DNA of 64,000 bases from Bacteroidota bacterium (GCA_029237775.1 JAQZBR010000005.1:62001-126000); one strand, 5' to 3'; shown: positions 45,865 to 55,371, counted from the stretch's first letter. Notes: generated from the sequence alone by a model not told the origin. Translations and numbers: made by a program.

Positions 45865-45891
45865 TGGACAAATCGTACAATCACGCAACAT
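45865..45891 (+). promoter_or_regulatory. first copy of the TGGACAAAT...GCAACAT repeat
   Basis: TGGACAAAT, N11, GCAACAT. Copy 2 is at 46043-46069 with the same 11-base spacer. Both also share GT two bases into the spacer. It lies 72 bp from the minus-strand start at 45793. It is a candidate binding site of a regulator that acts on both transcripts. Confidence 0.6.
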
Positions 45892-46042
45892 CCTCAAAGA
45901 CGTTTATTTTAAAGGGATTTATATAAAAATATAGCATATTTTTACATCGCAGTTAATTTTTGTTTTTTCTTTAACACATCTCGTTTTTTCAGAAATGCAT
46001 TAATTTTATTTACAAAACTCGCGAACTTCACGAACATACAAC

Positions 46043-46069
46043 TGGACAAATGGTCTATTTATGCAACAT
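46043..46069 (+). promoter_or_regulatory. second copy of the TGGACAAAT...GCAACAT repeat
   Basis: TGGACAAAT, N11, GCAACAT in the same orientation as copy 1, 178 bp apart and 71 bp before the ATG at 46141. Confidence 0.6.
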
Positions 46070-46140
46070 TCAATAAACCATTAATAACAGTAGGTTTCCT
46101 GTCAAAAAACAGCTTTTTTTAATTAATAAATCAAACAAGA

Positions 46141-47601
46141 ATGGCACAGTTTATCGATTCAATATTGGAAAGTTTAACCGATTCTGAAAAATGGGTAGTT
46201 GAGCGTTTTTTTTCCTTACAACAGAAAAACAACAACTATTTAACAAGAAAATATATTGTTAATAAAATCAAAAAAGTCAAAGCTGACAAGTCGAATGTTT
46301 TCAGCAGGACCTTAGTTTCAAGAGCTTTTGACGAATTGAGTGAGGTATTGACTTCTACCTATCATTTAAATAATGGAAATTTCAGTCGACACGATAGAAT
46401 TCTTTTACAATTAAAAAAGAAAATTTTGCTAGCAAGAATAATATCGAAGAATCTAAATCAAAATAAGATGAAATCTTTTAAGGTTTACTTGAATGTACTG
46501 ATTTCCGAAGCCTTAAAGAACGAAATATATGAGGTTGCGATAGAAGCGTTGATTATTAAGAAATACGCATATGCCCTGAAAGAAGGTTCCAGAGAATTTC
46601 AGAAGACCAATCAGCTCATTGATTACCTAGAACTCTGTCAAAAGAAAACCTTTTATGCAGCTGATTGCTATTTTATCATTGTCAGTAATAACGACTTATT
46701 AAAATTAAAAGATAGTAAAGCACTACACGACTATATACTGAAAACTATTAGAATCCTTAAGGCTGATTACAAAAAATTTAAATCGTCTCAGATCAATTAT
46801 TATTTACAAATTATTCTAATGTATTATAATGAGAAACGAAAAAAGTACAATTTGGCGAGCAAATATGCGAAACAAATCTTCGACCTAGTAAAGAATTCCC
46901 CTGTATTGTACAGAGAAGAAAGATTGGGATTTGCAATGATAAATTTAAGTCAATACAAAACACTTACTGGAAATTATTCCTCAGCTGCTAAATACATAAA
47001 GTTATCGCAAGCCTATTATATCGAAAGCTCCAATAATTATCTTATTTCGAAAAATCAGGAATTTTTAATTTTTTTATATCAGAAAAAGTACGATAGAGCA
47101 CAAAGTTGTTTAAATGAATTGATGGAACACAAACTTTCCGATAGCGGTACTTTTAACCACGCGAAGTATATATATTATAATGCAGTGCTCCTTTTTCAGC
47201 GAAAAGAATTCAAGAAGTCTTTAACAGTACTTGCAAAGTCGCTCGAAATTGAAAAAGATAAAACAAGATGGAATATTTCTGTACGAGTACTAAGTATCAT
47301 GCTATTTATCGAACTAAGAAAAGTGGATGAAGCTATTTTAGCATTGCAATCGTTGCGGAAATATGTTGAACGACAAAATAAAACAAAGGAAATAACTAAA
47401 AGAGATATTTTAATAGTGAAACTACTGCTAGAACTGGAAAAATCAGGGTTTGACTATGATAAAAACAATTTCACATTAAAAAGAGGCTTTGAAAAGCTTT
47501 CAGAAATCAACTCAATATATTCCTGGCAGTATTTCAGCTCTGAACTTATCCCCTTTCATGAATGGGTCAATAAATTCATCATTTCTAAACATATGGATTA
47601 A
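46141..47601 (+). CDS. AT-rich helical-repeat (TPR-like) protein of unknown function
   Basis: A 486-aa, all-helical, lysine-rich protein without a signal peptide or membrane segment. The first 60 residues (LTDSEKWVVERFFSLQQ ... SRTLVSRAFDEL) could be a small DNA-binding or dimer domain, but no clear HTH is visible. The rest has repeated helix pairs with TPR-like phrases (AGNYSSAAKYIKLSQAYY and FNHAKYIYYNAVLLF). One sample line of the gene counts 25% G+C against 40% in the neighbouring ATPase gene, a sign of transfer or fast change. It might regulate the divergent small-protein operon; this is inference from place. Confidence 0.75.
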   Translation: MAQFIDSILESLTDSEKWVVERFFSLQQKNNNYLTRKYIVNKIKKVKADKSNVFSRTLVSRAFDELSEVLTSTYHLNNGNFSRHDRILLQLKKKILLARIISKNLNQNKMKSFKVYLNVLISEALKNEIYEVAIEALIIKKYAYALKEGSREFQKTNQLIDYLELCQKKTFYAADCYFIIVSNNDLLKLKDSKALHDYILKTIRILKADYKKFKSSQINYYLQIILMYYNEKRKKYNLASKYAKQIFDLVKNSPVLYREERLGFAMINLSQYKTLTGNYSSAAKYIKLSQAYYIESSNNYLISKNQEFLIFLYQKKYDRAQSCLNELMEHKLSDSGTFNHAKYIYYNAVLLFQRKEFKKSLTVLAKSLEIEKDKTRWNISVRVLSIMLFIELRKVDEAILALQSLRKYVERQNKTKEITKRDILIVKLLLELEKSGFDYDKNNFTLKRGFEKLSEINSIYSWQYFSSELIPFHEWVNKFIISKHMD

Positions 47602-47647
47602 TCGGACTAATTTTTTTCTTTTAATTTCCACTAATTGTAAAAAATAG

Positions 47648-47655
47648 TATATTTG
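47648..47655 (+). promoter_or_regulatory. -7 box of the tRNA-His gene
   Basis: TATATTTG fits TAnnTTTG and ends 14 bp before the mature tRNA. No TTG at the right spacing was found. Confidence 0.5.
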
Positions 47656-47669
47656 CAGCCTTAAATATG

Positions 47670-47743
47670 GTGGCCATAGTTCAGTTGGTTAGAATATCGG
47701 TTTGTGGTACCGAGGGTCGTGGGTTCGAGCCCCATTGGCCACC
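47670..47743 (+). tRNA. tRNA-His (GTG)
   Basis: A cloverleaf with acceptor stem GTGGCCA / TGGCCAC, anticodon GTG in the TTTGTGGTA loop, T-arm GGGTTCGAGCCCC and discriminator C. A G at 47669 could be the G-1 typical of histidine tRNA. CCA is not encoded in full (CCAA). Confidence 0.95.
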
Positions 47744-47750
47744 CAAAAAA

Positions 47751-47780
47751 AAGTCTTAGTGAAAACTAAGACTTTTTTTA
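47751..47780 (+). terminator. terminator of the tRNA transcript
   Basis: Stem AAGTCTTAG / CTAAGACTT with loop TGAAAA, followed by a T run. Confidence 0.88.
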
Positions 47781-47872
47781 TGCAAGATCTCGCGGGAAGT
47801 CGATCATAATTCATTAATCAAAAGCCTCCTCTATTCCGCTGATGACTTATATTTCGTAAATTCGCCAATATC

Positions 47873-49996
47873 ATGGCATCCCGATCAAATCATATTACAT
47901 TACTTGTCGAGGGTATGGATTGCGCAAATTGTGCCCTTGGAATCACAAAGGATCTCAAAAAAAAGGGTTTGCAGGATGTCCACGTAGATTTTGCCACCGG
48001 TGAAGCGACCTTTGTTCTTGACGACAAATCAAAGCTGCCTTCAATTATTGATGGCATTCATAATATAGGTTATAAAGTAGTCGATAGTAAGACACGCGAA
48101 GAAAACGAAGGCAAAATCTCGCCTGTTGAAAAGCTTTTTTATTTCACCCTTCCTTTTACCATCCCGCTTTTTTTCGGACACATGTTCTTTCCACATGATT
48201 TTATTATAAATCAGCCGTTTGTTCAGCTTTTATTATGTCTCCCTGTTTTTATTACCGGCATTTTACATTTTGGCAGAAGCGCCTGGAGCTCATTAAGAAC
48301 AGGCGTTCCAAATATGGATGTGTTGATATTCATAGGTTCAACCTCTGCATTCGTTTATAGTCTGGCGGGCCTTTGGCTTTACAATGGCGATCATCGGTAC
48401 CTTTTCTTTGAAACCTCTGCCACGATAATTACTTTGGTGTTATTGGGGAATGTCTTTGAACACCGTTCTGTAAGACAAACTACTTCTGCTCTGAAAGATC
48501 TGATCAGGATTCAGAAAAGCACTGCAAGACTCGTTAGCCTTCAGATGGGCAGGGAGATCATTACAGAGATTGAATACAAAAGCATTCATACTGGCGCTAT
48601 TTTACAAGTCAACACGGGCGATAAAATTCCGGTTGATGGCGAGCTGATCTACGGAAGCGCAGAAGTTGACGAGTCAATGATCACCGGTGAAAGTATCCCC
48701 TCAGGAAAAAAAACGGGTGATAAGGTTATTGGCGGAACAATCGCTGTCAGCGGATCTTTCAGGATGCGCGCTGAAGCAGTAGGCGATGAAACCGTACTGG
48801 CAAAAATCATTGAGCTTGTAAAGAAAGCACAGCATGAAAAACCTGCGATTCAAAAGCTTGGTGACAGGATAAGCGCAATCTTTGTCCCTGTCGTATTAGG
48901 AATCTCGATACTTACATTTCTTATTTCCTATTTTTTTGTTCATATAGAACTTAAAGATGCGGTAATGCACAGTATAGCGGTGATGGTGATCTCTTGTCCC
49001 TGCGCGATGGGTTTAGCTACTCCAACTGCAGTAATGGTCGGCATCGGCAGAGCTGCTAAAAAGGGGATTATAATCAAAGGCGGCAGTACGCTGGAAGAAT
49101 TTGCAAAAGTTCATACTATCGTCTTTGATAAAACGGGCACCCTCACCACAGGTGACTTTAAAATCAAAAAAATCGCAGTCTTCAACAACACATCAAAAGA
49201 AGAAGCCGAACAAATTATATACAATCTTGAACTGCACTCCTCCCACCCGATTGCGCGTTCTGTTGTTAAAGAACTCAGCCATTGTCCTACAAAGGAAGTT
49301 CAAAACATCCACGAAGAAAAAGGTTCAGGGATTTCAGGAATCATTGATGGCTCTAATTACTTCCTAGGTTCTCACAAGGCGGCCTCACTAACAACAGCCG
49401 ATTCACATAATCTTTATCTCTTAAAAAACAAGATCCTTATTGCAGCATTAGATATTGAGGATGCGATAAAACTGAATGTAAAAGAAACAATTCAGGACTT
49501 GCATACTTCCGGGATCACTACAGTTTTACTAAGCGGGGATAAACAGAGTAAATGCGAAGCGCTTGCTAAAGAAATCAATATCGATAATGTTTACAGTGAG
49601 CAACGTCCCGAAGAAAAGCTTGATGTTATCGAAAAGCTCAACAATCTAAGTCCTGTAGCCATGGTTGGAGATGGCGTAAATGATGCTCCGGCCCTTTCAA
49701 AAGCTTCTGTAGGCATTTCTTTAAGTAATGCCAGTCAGGTAGCCATCCAGTCGGCACAAATCATCCTGTTAAAAAAAGATGATCTCTCACAGCTTAGTGA
49801 AGCCTATCTCATCAGCAAACACACTCTGATCACTATCCGTCAGAATTTATTCTGGGCATTTTTTTACAACATCATAGCAATACCCATAGCTGCAATGGGG
49901 TTTCTCAGTCCTGTATTTGGTGCTCTTATAATGGCGTTTTCAGATGTGATCGTGATCGGCAATTCTATCCGTTTGAAAACAAAAAAATTAAAATAG
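47873..49996 (+). CDS. heavy-metal P1B-type ATPase, CopA-like
   Basis: A 707-aa ATPase: an N-terminal heavy-metal-associated domain (CxxC at Cys17/Cys20 in GMDCANC), about eight membrane segments, CPC at 375-377, phospho-Asp419 in VFDKTGTLT, HP at 457-458 and GDGVND at 599-604. CPC plus YN at 665-666 points to Cu+ export. In the last segment the copper motif M-x-x-x-S reads MAFSD, so the serine ligand position is Asp691. This could change affinity or metal. The next gene follows with no gap, so expression is coupled. Confidence 0.92.
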   Translation: MASRSNHITLLVEGMDCANCALGITKDLKKKGLQDVHVDFATGEATFVLDDKSKLPSIIDGIHNIGYKVVDSKTREENEGKISPVEKLFYFTLPFTIPLFFGHMFFPHDFIINQPFVQLLLCLPVFITGILHFGRSAWSSLRTGVPNMDVLIFIGSTSAFVYSLAGLWLYNGDHRYLFFETSATIITLVLLGNVFEHRSVRQTTSALKDLIRIQKSTARLVSLQMGREIITEIEYKSIHTGAILQVNTGDKIPVDGELIYGSAEVDESMITGESIPSGKKTGDKVIGGTIAVSGSFRMRAEAVGDETVLAKIIELVKKAQHEKPAIQKLGDRISAIFVPVVLGISILTFLISYFFVHIELKDAVMHSIAVMVISCPCAMGLATPTAVMVGIGRAAKKGIIIKGGSTLEEFAKVHTIVFDKTGTLTTGDFKIKKIAVFNNTSKEEAEQIIYNLELHSSHPIARSVVKELSHCPTKEVQNIHEEKGSGISGIIDGSNYFLGSHKAASLTTADSHNLYLLKNKILIAALDIEDAIKLNVKETIQDLHTSGITTVLLSGDKQSKCEALAKEINIDNVYSEQRPEEKLDVIEKLNNLSPVAMVGDGVNDAPALSKASVGISLSNASQVAIQSAQIILLKKDDLSQLSEAYLISKHTLITIRQNLFWAFFYNIIAIPIAAMGFLSPVFGALIMAFSDVIVIGNSIRLKTKKLK

Positions 49997-51184
49997 GTGA
50001 AGGATAAAAAACTAAACATTCTATTTTTATCCGGCTGGTATCCAAACCGCGTTGCACCAACACTCGGCAATTTTGTACAGAAACATGCAGAAGCAGTTGC
50101 AATGCATTCAAATGTCATTGTTTTAAATGTATGCGCGGATAGATCGTGTAAAGAGACCGTAGAAGTAGCTGAAAGCTGGTTAAACAATGTTTACACTATC
50201 AATGTATACTATAAAAAGGTTGATCATAATATTCCCGTTCTTTCCCAATTTCAGAAACTTATCCGGATTACTAGAGCATACCAGCTTGGAATAAATATCG
50301 CCTTAACAAAATTGGAAAGAATAGATCTAGTTCATCATAACATTTTATTTCCTTCCGGAATAGTAGCATTTTTGATAAAAAAGAAATACAAAATTCCATA
50401 TATCATCACCGAGCATTCTACCCGATACCTGCCATTAAAAAATATAAAAATTGGAGCGATAGAAAGATTCATCTCTTCTAAGGTTGCATCAGCTGCCGGA
50501 TTCATTACACCTGTATCAGATGATCTTAAAACCGCCATGATTCAAAAAGGCATCAATGGAAACTATAAAATAGTTTATAATGTTGTTGACACCAAGGTCT
50601 TTCATCCAACTTTAAATCAAACCACAAGTTCAAAAATAAAATTCCTTCACATCTCAACACTTGATGATGCTCAGAAGAACATTTCAGGGATGCTTCGGGC
50701 TACAGCCGAATTATCAAAGACACGACACGATTTTGAGTGCTATTTCATAGGTGACGGAGATACAAGTCCTCACAAACAAACTGCTAAAGAATTAAATATC
50801 CTCGATTCATTTGCATTTTTTGAAGGCACGAAAACAACCGCTCAAATCGCAGAGCTTATGAGGAATGCGCACTGCTTTTTATTATTCAGCAATTATGAGA
50901 ATCTTCCTGTGGTGATCATCGAAGCGTTTGCTACGGGCCTTCCGGTTGTTTCTTCAAATGTCGGTGGCATAGCTGAACATTTGAATGAAGAGCGTGGAAT
51001 ACTTGTAAGAAAAGGTGACGAAAAAACGTTGCTCCAGGCTATGAATCAAATGATTGATGCAGTTAAAGCGCGAAGATATAATAATGAAGACATTGCGCGA
51101 TACGCAGCGAATCATTTCAGCTATGAAGCTATTAGTGAAAATTTTCATGATCTTTATCACCAGACACTAACCAGGCATGTTTAG
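49997..51184 (+). CDS. GT4 family glycosyltransferase
   Basis: A 395-aa GT-B glycosyltransferase. The N-terminal domain has LFLSGWYPNRVAPTLGNFVQ and the C-terminal donor domain ends with the E-x7-E motif region VVIIEAFATGLPVVSSNVGG. It would build a cell-surface polysaccharide from a nucleotide sugar. The start is GTG 49997, the base right after the ATPase stop, and it overlaps the flippase gene by 8 bp. The three genes look like a surface-sugar group attached to a metal pump by chance of location or a joint promoter. Confidence 0.9.
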   Translation: MKDKKLNILFLSGWYPNRVAPTLGNFVQKHAEAVAMHSNVIVLNVCADRSCKETVEVAESWLNNVYTINVYYKKVDHNIPVLSQFQKLIRITRAYQLGINIALTKLERIDLVHHNILFPSGIVAFLIKKKYKIPYIITEHSTRYLPLKNIKIGAIERFISSKVASAAGFITPVSDDLKTAMIQKGINGNYKIVYNVVDTKVFHPTLNQTTSSKIKFLHISTLDDAQKNISGMLRATAELSKTRHDFECYFIGDGDTSPHKQTAKELNILDSFAFFEGTKTTAQIAELMRNAHCFLLFSNYENLPVVIIEAFATGLPVVSSNVGGIAEHLNEERGILVRKGDEKTLLQAMNQMIDAVKARRYNNEDIARYAANHFSYEAISENFHDLYHQTLTRHV

Positions 51185-52454
51185 AAAGATCGCTTTCACT
51201 TTCGGAATTAAGATCATCATTGCTATCCTTAACCTTGCCATTGTTGTAACGTTGTCGAGGTACACAGGTGCGGCAGGCAAAGGTGAGGCCAGTCTGATCA
51301 TTACAACCATTGCAATGATCCTTTTGTTTTGCAATATGGTTGGAGGATCATCACTCGTTTATTTTGTCCCGCGAAATAATATTCTGCAGCTTTTTATTCT
51401 CAGCAATAGCTGGTCGCTGATCGTATCTGTAGTCGCTTATTTTATTTTCATTTTTTTCCCCTTTGTAAATCCAACAGTGATAATACCGGTCCTTATTCTT
51501 TCACTTCTTAACGCATTGCTCGCCACGAACCTTAATATCCTTCTTGGCAAAGAACGAATCAATGATCACAACCTGGTTTCACTTTTACAAACAGTTCTTA
51601 ATATTATTGTTTTGTGGTTCATGGTGATGCAACCCGATGAACAAAATGTGACGGCATATATCTATTCTCTTTATGCTGCTTTTGGAATTTGTTTTATTGT
51701 AAGCCTCGTACTTATCCTAGCGATTTTAAAACATGACAAATCTGAAAGGGAAAAAGGCCTTTTCACCAAACTTTTTCAATACGGGATTTATAGTCAGGCC
51801 GGCCATATCATGAAATTTGCAAGTTTCCGATGCACCTATTATCTGCTCGTTAATTCAGCGGGCGAAACGATTCTTGGTATATTTTCTAATGGAATTTCCC
51901 TGGTGGAATCGGTGCTTCTGATCAGTAACAGCATTTCCACGGTATTATATCCCAAGGTTTCCAACTCAGAGGACCCATCCTATTCACAAATGCTGACGCT
52001 CAAGCTAACACGGCTTAGTATTATATTATGCTTTGCGGCATTAGTAATTTTGACAATTCTGCCCTCCGGTTTCTTTGTTTGGCTATTTGGCCCTGAATTC
52101 AGTGAGGTAGATCGTGTGATCAGAATACTAGCTCCGGGGATTTTATTTTATAATGTAGCCCTCGTCATTGGACATTATTTTTCGGGAATCGGTCAGTTCA
52201 GAGTTAACACTTTTGCAAACCTTACAGGTCTCATCACAACACTTATCTGTGCGACAATATGGTATCCTCACTTCGATATCATTTCAATCAGCTTGATTTC
52301 CTCGATTTCATATTTAACAACTGCAGGCTTTATAATGATTTATTTTACAAGACAAAGCGGCTTAAGTTTATTCAGTGTTCTTCCCCAAATAGGAGACATT
52401 AAATTATTGATCACTGAAGTAAAAGGTTTGCTGAAAAAAAACAGCAGCATTTAA
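51177..52454 (+). CDS. polysaccharide flippase-like membrane protein
   Basis: A 425-aa protein with about 12 membrane segments and the MATE/Wzx (polysaccharide biosynthesis, MVF) layout: a first segment FGIKIIIAILNLAIVVTLSR and the phrase YTGAAGKGEASLI. It would flip a lipid-linked sugar across the inner membrane. It overlaps the glycosyltransferase gene by 8 bp, so they are co-translated. Confidence 0.88.
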   Translation: MFRKIAFTFGIKIIIAILNLAIVVTLSRYTGAAGKGEASLIITTIAMILLFCNMVGGSSLVYFVPRNNILQLFILSNSWSLIVSVVAYFIFIFFPFVNPTVIIPVLILSLLNALLATNLNILLGKERINDHNLVSLLQTVLNIIVLWFMVMQPDEQNVTAYIYSLYAAFGICFIVSLVLILAILKHDKSEREKGLFTKLFQYGIYSQAGHIMKFASFRCTYYLLVNSAGETILGIFSNGISLVESVLLISNSISTVLYPKVSNSEDPSYSQMLTLKLTRLSIILCFAALVILTILPSGFFVWLFGPEFSEVDRVIRILAPGILFYNVALVIGHYFSGIGQFRVNTFANLTGLITTLICATIWYPHFDIISISLISSISYLTTAGFIMIYFTRQSGLSLFSVLPQIGDIKLLITEVKGLLKKNSSI

Positions 52455-52488
52455 TTCATACATTACATTTTTTTATTTCTTTGTCGGA

Positions 52489-53298
52489 ATGAATAAGCTC
52501 AACAAATTATTTAAAGCCATTTCATTGATCATTGCACAACCTGCGCTTCTTAATAAAGTGCTGGATGATCAGGATGTGAACAGGATACAGGTTGACAAAC
52601 AACATGGCTTTGCCAAGGGTTTGCCTGCAGTTGACATCTGTGATTTACTTCCCGGTTTTAACGAAACTGTCGAGCCCTTCTGTTATCTCGATGGCGGCTC
52701 CACCCCTATCGATCTTGCATTATTAAAAGGACTCGCTAAAAGATATAAGGATTGTAAATATTTTGAGATTGGGACATGGCGCGGAGAAAGTGCGGCCAAT
52801 GTTGCATCTGTTTCAGGACACTGCACTTCGTTGAACCTGCCTGATGCGGATATGATCGCAATGGGCTTGTCAAAAAAATATGTGCAATTGCATCGTTTTT
52901 TTTCAAACAAGCTTCCAAACGTAACGCATATTCAGGCAGATTCTCTCAAATTTGATTATTCATCACTTCGTAAAAAAATGGATCTTGTCTTTATTGATGG
53001 AGATCATCATTATGAAACTGTAAAAAGCGATACGGAGAATGCGTTTGAACTTTTGAAAAATGATGATTCGGTGATAGTATGGCACGACTACGGTAATACA
53101 CCAAATGATGTAAGGTGGGATGTTTTGCGCGGAATTCTTGACGGCACACCGGCTGACAAACGAAAAAAATTATACAGAGTTTCCAATACGCTTTGCGCGA
53201 TTTACATAAATACTCCTTTAAATTCGTTTCATCAGGAACAATTCGAAACGCCTTCAAAATCCTTCACTGTCAACATACAGGCGAAGCCAATCAATTAA
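52489..53298 (+). CDS. class I SAM-dependent methyltransferase
   Basis: A 269-aa protein. Motif I is KYFEIGTWRGESAANVASVSG, and DLVFIDGDHHYETVKSDTEN is the typical phrase of Methyltransf_24 / CmcI-like enzymes that often methylate sugars or phenols. It lies 34 bp after the flippase gene, which fits a role in surface-polysaccharide modification. Confidence 0.85.
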   Translation: MNKLNKLFKAISLIIAQPALLNKVLDDQDVNRIQVDKQHGFAKGLPAVDICDLLPGFNETVEPFCYLDGGSTPIDLALLKGLAKRYKDCKYFEIGTWRGESAANVASVSGHCTSLNLPDADMIAMGLSKKYVQLHRFFSNKLPNVTHIQADSLKFDYSSLRKKMDLVFIDGDHHYETVKSDTENAFELLKNDDSVIVWHDYGNTPNDVRWDVLRGILDGTPADKRKKLYRVSNTLCAIYINTPLNSFHQEQFETPSKSFTVNIQAKPIN

Positions 53299-53360
53299 TG
53301 TGGAGATTATTGCCCAAATTGAAAAGTTTTTAACAATCTACGTCAAAACCTTTATCACTA

Positions 53361-53392
53361 TTGGTTTTCCCGGCATCTGATATTTATATTTG
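53361..53392 (+). promoter_or_regulatory. consensus Bacteroidota promoter, first T9SS gene
   Basis: TTG 53361-53363, 21 bp, TATATTTG 53385-53392. The leader and start region closely match those of the second T9SS gene. Confidence 0.85.
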
Positions 53393-53428
53393 GCTTTATC
53401 AATACACGTCTAACAAATATAAAATGCT

Positions 53429-55309
53429 ATGAAAAAACAATTACTTTTTACCCTCGCGGTGGGTATCGGCTTTTGTGCAATTGCGCAGACAAGACAAAAC
53501 TCACAACCACTTAAACCTAACAACAAGTTTTTAAATGACCCGGAATCGGGCTCATTTGTAGCGAAGCCTCGGCCTTCATCCTTTTCCGGATCACGCGCTA
53601 TCGGTTGCACGCCATTAGGCACCTCTGCTAATGCGATCGGTTTATCAGGTGGAGCCAGAACTGCATTAACTGCTGATCCGGCTTTGAATACGATTGTGCT
53701 CACTCATCGTGCTTCCACAAGTCCCGGAAGCGGATATTTGCAATTCGACAAATCTACAGATGGCGGAGCTACATTTACCACTAACACTACAATGTACAGT
53801 CCGAGCGGAGCTAACGCACGCTATCCACAAGGATTGATCTATAACCCGGCAGGGAATACGGATCCTAACAATGCTTATGTCACATATTTTGCTCCGGGCC
53901 AGGATGCCAGTAATGGTGCTACCTGGGGAGCTTATGTTTATGGCGTTGAAAAGCTGAATGGAACAGGTGCAACTCAAAATGTTCTTCCTTCCAATTCATC
54001 ACAAATGCAATACATCCCGGATGCAATGACTGTTACACAAGGCGCTAACCCGACAGTGTTTGTTGTTGATGCAGAATATGACGTGTCTTCTGGTTCACTT
54101 GTATATCAGGGAAATATCATTATCGGCAAAGGAACTTTTACGGGAACAGATATTTCTTATACGTTCACTAAGCTGCCTGTTCCTGTTAGCCTTGATAATA
54201 CTGGAGCATCGGTAGGCATTGCTGCTTACAACATCGCGTTCGGGCCTGACGGACAAACAGGATATATCGGCTTACTTACACACCTTGATTATACTGCACG
54301 TCCTGATTCATCGTTCTATCCTGTATTCTACAAAACAACAGATGCGGGTACAACCTGGTCGGGACCTTATAGTGTGAACATTGATAATGTTTACAGCTTA
54401 CTTGGCGGAGCTTCGGGTGACTTCTATACCACGGCTTTCGAATTAGACATGGCTGTAGACGTTAATAATGATCTTCACATGACAATGGCAATCGGGCCAT
54501 CAAGCAATGGATGGTCTATCTATACAACCCCCGGAATATGGGGCCTTTTTGATGTATATACTTACGGAAGCCCTTTAGTTACGAAAGCTAAACTTCTGAT
54601 CACACCACAAACTTTCCGCGGAACATTCGGTGCATTGAGCGAAGATTCACGCCCGCAGATCTCAAGAACAGTTGCAGGGGATAAATTATTTTTTTCCTGG
54701 TTTGATACGGACACTGCAACTTTCGGTGCAGGGGACAATGCATATCCGGACCTTTTTACGATGGCAGCAGATATAACTTCTGCTAACCTTTGGACATCTC
54801 CTGTAAACAAAACTGTTGGGACATGTGCAGATGGAGCAGTCACTTTCGGCAGTGTTTCACCTCTTGTTTTCGGAACGTCCGGGACTTATACTATTCCTGT
54901 GGCTTATCAGCAGATCCTTACAGATGATGCATCACCGGTGCAGCTTCAATATCTTCAGGGAGTTCAGATCACTGATGCTGCATTTACTGATCCCGGCAAT
55001 GCAATTTTATTAAGCTCAACAGTCGGAATCGATGAAGACGCCACTAATTCTTTGGTTTCAGCAGTAATTTATCCTAACCCGGTTTCAAGTTCAGCTTCTC
55101 TGAATATTACATTGAATAAAGCTGCTACTGTTTCCGTTGGAGTTTACAATTCCCTGGGTCAAATCGTAATTATGAATAAATCAGAAACTCTAAGCGCTGG
55201 AGCCCACACAATCACTCTTGATGCCGGCACACTTGAGAGTGGATTATATTTCTATACAGTAAGAACCGGAGATTTCTGTGTTACAAAGAAAATGGTTGTA
55301 CGCAAATAA
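53429..55309 (+). CDS. T9SS type A cargo protein with Asp-box repeats
   Basis: A 626-aa secreted protein. The signal peptide is MKKQLLFTLAVGIGFCAIAQ. BNR/Asp-box-like phrases (STDGGATF, TTDAGTTW) suggest a sialidase-type propeller. The C-terminal T9SS sorting domain begins near IYPNPVSSSASLNITL (about 548) and ends with TKKMVVRK. It is exported and attached to or released from the cell surface by the type IX system; the binding partner or substrate is unknown. It is followed by its own terminator and a second related gene. Confidence 0.92.
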   Translation: MKKQLLFTLAVGIGFCAIAQTRQNSQPLKPNNKFLNDPESGSFVAKPRPSSFSGSRAIGCTPLGTSANAIGLSGGARTALTADPALNTIVLTHRASTSPGSGYLQFDKSTDGGATFTTNTTMYSPSGANARYPQGLIYNPAGNTDPNNAYVTYFAPGQDASNGATWGAYVYGVEKLNGTGATQNVLPSNSSQMQYIPDAMTVTQGANPTVFVVDAEYDVSSGSLVYQGNIIIGKGTFTGTDISYTFTKLPVPVSLDNTGASVGIAAYNIAFGPDGQTGYIGLLTHLDYTARPDSSFYPVFYKTTDAGTTWSGPYSVNIDNVYSLLGGASGDFYTTAFELDMAVDVNNDLHMTMAIGPSSNGWSIYTTPGIWGLFDVYTYGSPLVTKAKLLITPQTFRGTFGALSEDSRPQISRTVAGDKLFFSWFDTDTATFGAGDNAYPDLFTMAADITSANLWTSPVNKTVGTCADGAVTFGSVSPLVFGTSGTYTIPVAYQQILTDDASPVQLQYLQGVQITDAAFTDPGNAILLSSTVGIDEDATNSLVSAVIYPNPVSSSASLNITLNKAATVSVGVYNSLGQIVIMNKSETLSAGAHTITLDAGTLESGLYFYTVRTGDFCVTKKMVVRK

Positions 55310-55330
55310 TTTTGCTTGATTATAAAACAA

Positions 55331-55360
55331 AAACTCCGCTTTAGAGCGGAGTTTTTTATT
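55331..55360 (+). terminator. rho-independent terminator
   Basis: Stem AAACTCCGC / GCGGAGTTT, then TTTATTTT. Confidence 0.9.
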
Positions 55361-55371
55361 TTATAATATGA

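Larger units (their letters stand above)
45794..46140. other. divergent AT-rich spacer with paired direct repeats
   Basis: A 347-bp non-coding spacer between the divergent small-protein operon and the 486-aa gene. It is AT-rich and holds two copies of a motif (listed separately), each about 72 bp from a start codon. A shorter direct repeat, CGAAC TTCA CGAAC, occurs at 46022-46035. No ORF of note was seen in it. Confidence 0.6.

Noticed and set aside
47602-47872. tRNA-His beside the AT-rich gene as an integration site
   Set aside because: No repeat of the tRNA 3-prime end (GGTTCGAGCCCC) and no integrase is seen in the window, and the AT-rich gene lies on the 5-prime side of the tRNA, the side not normally used.
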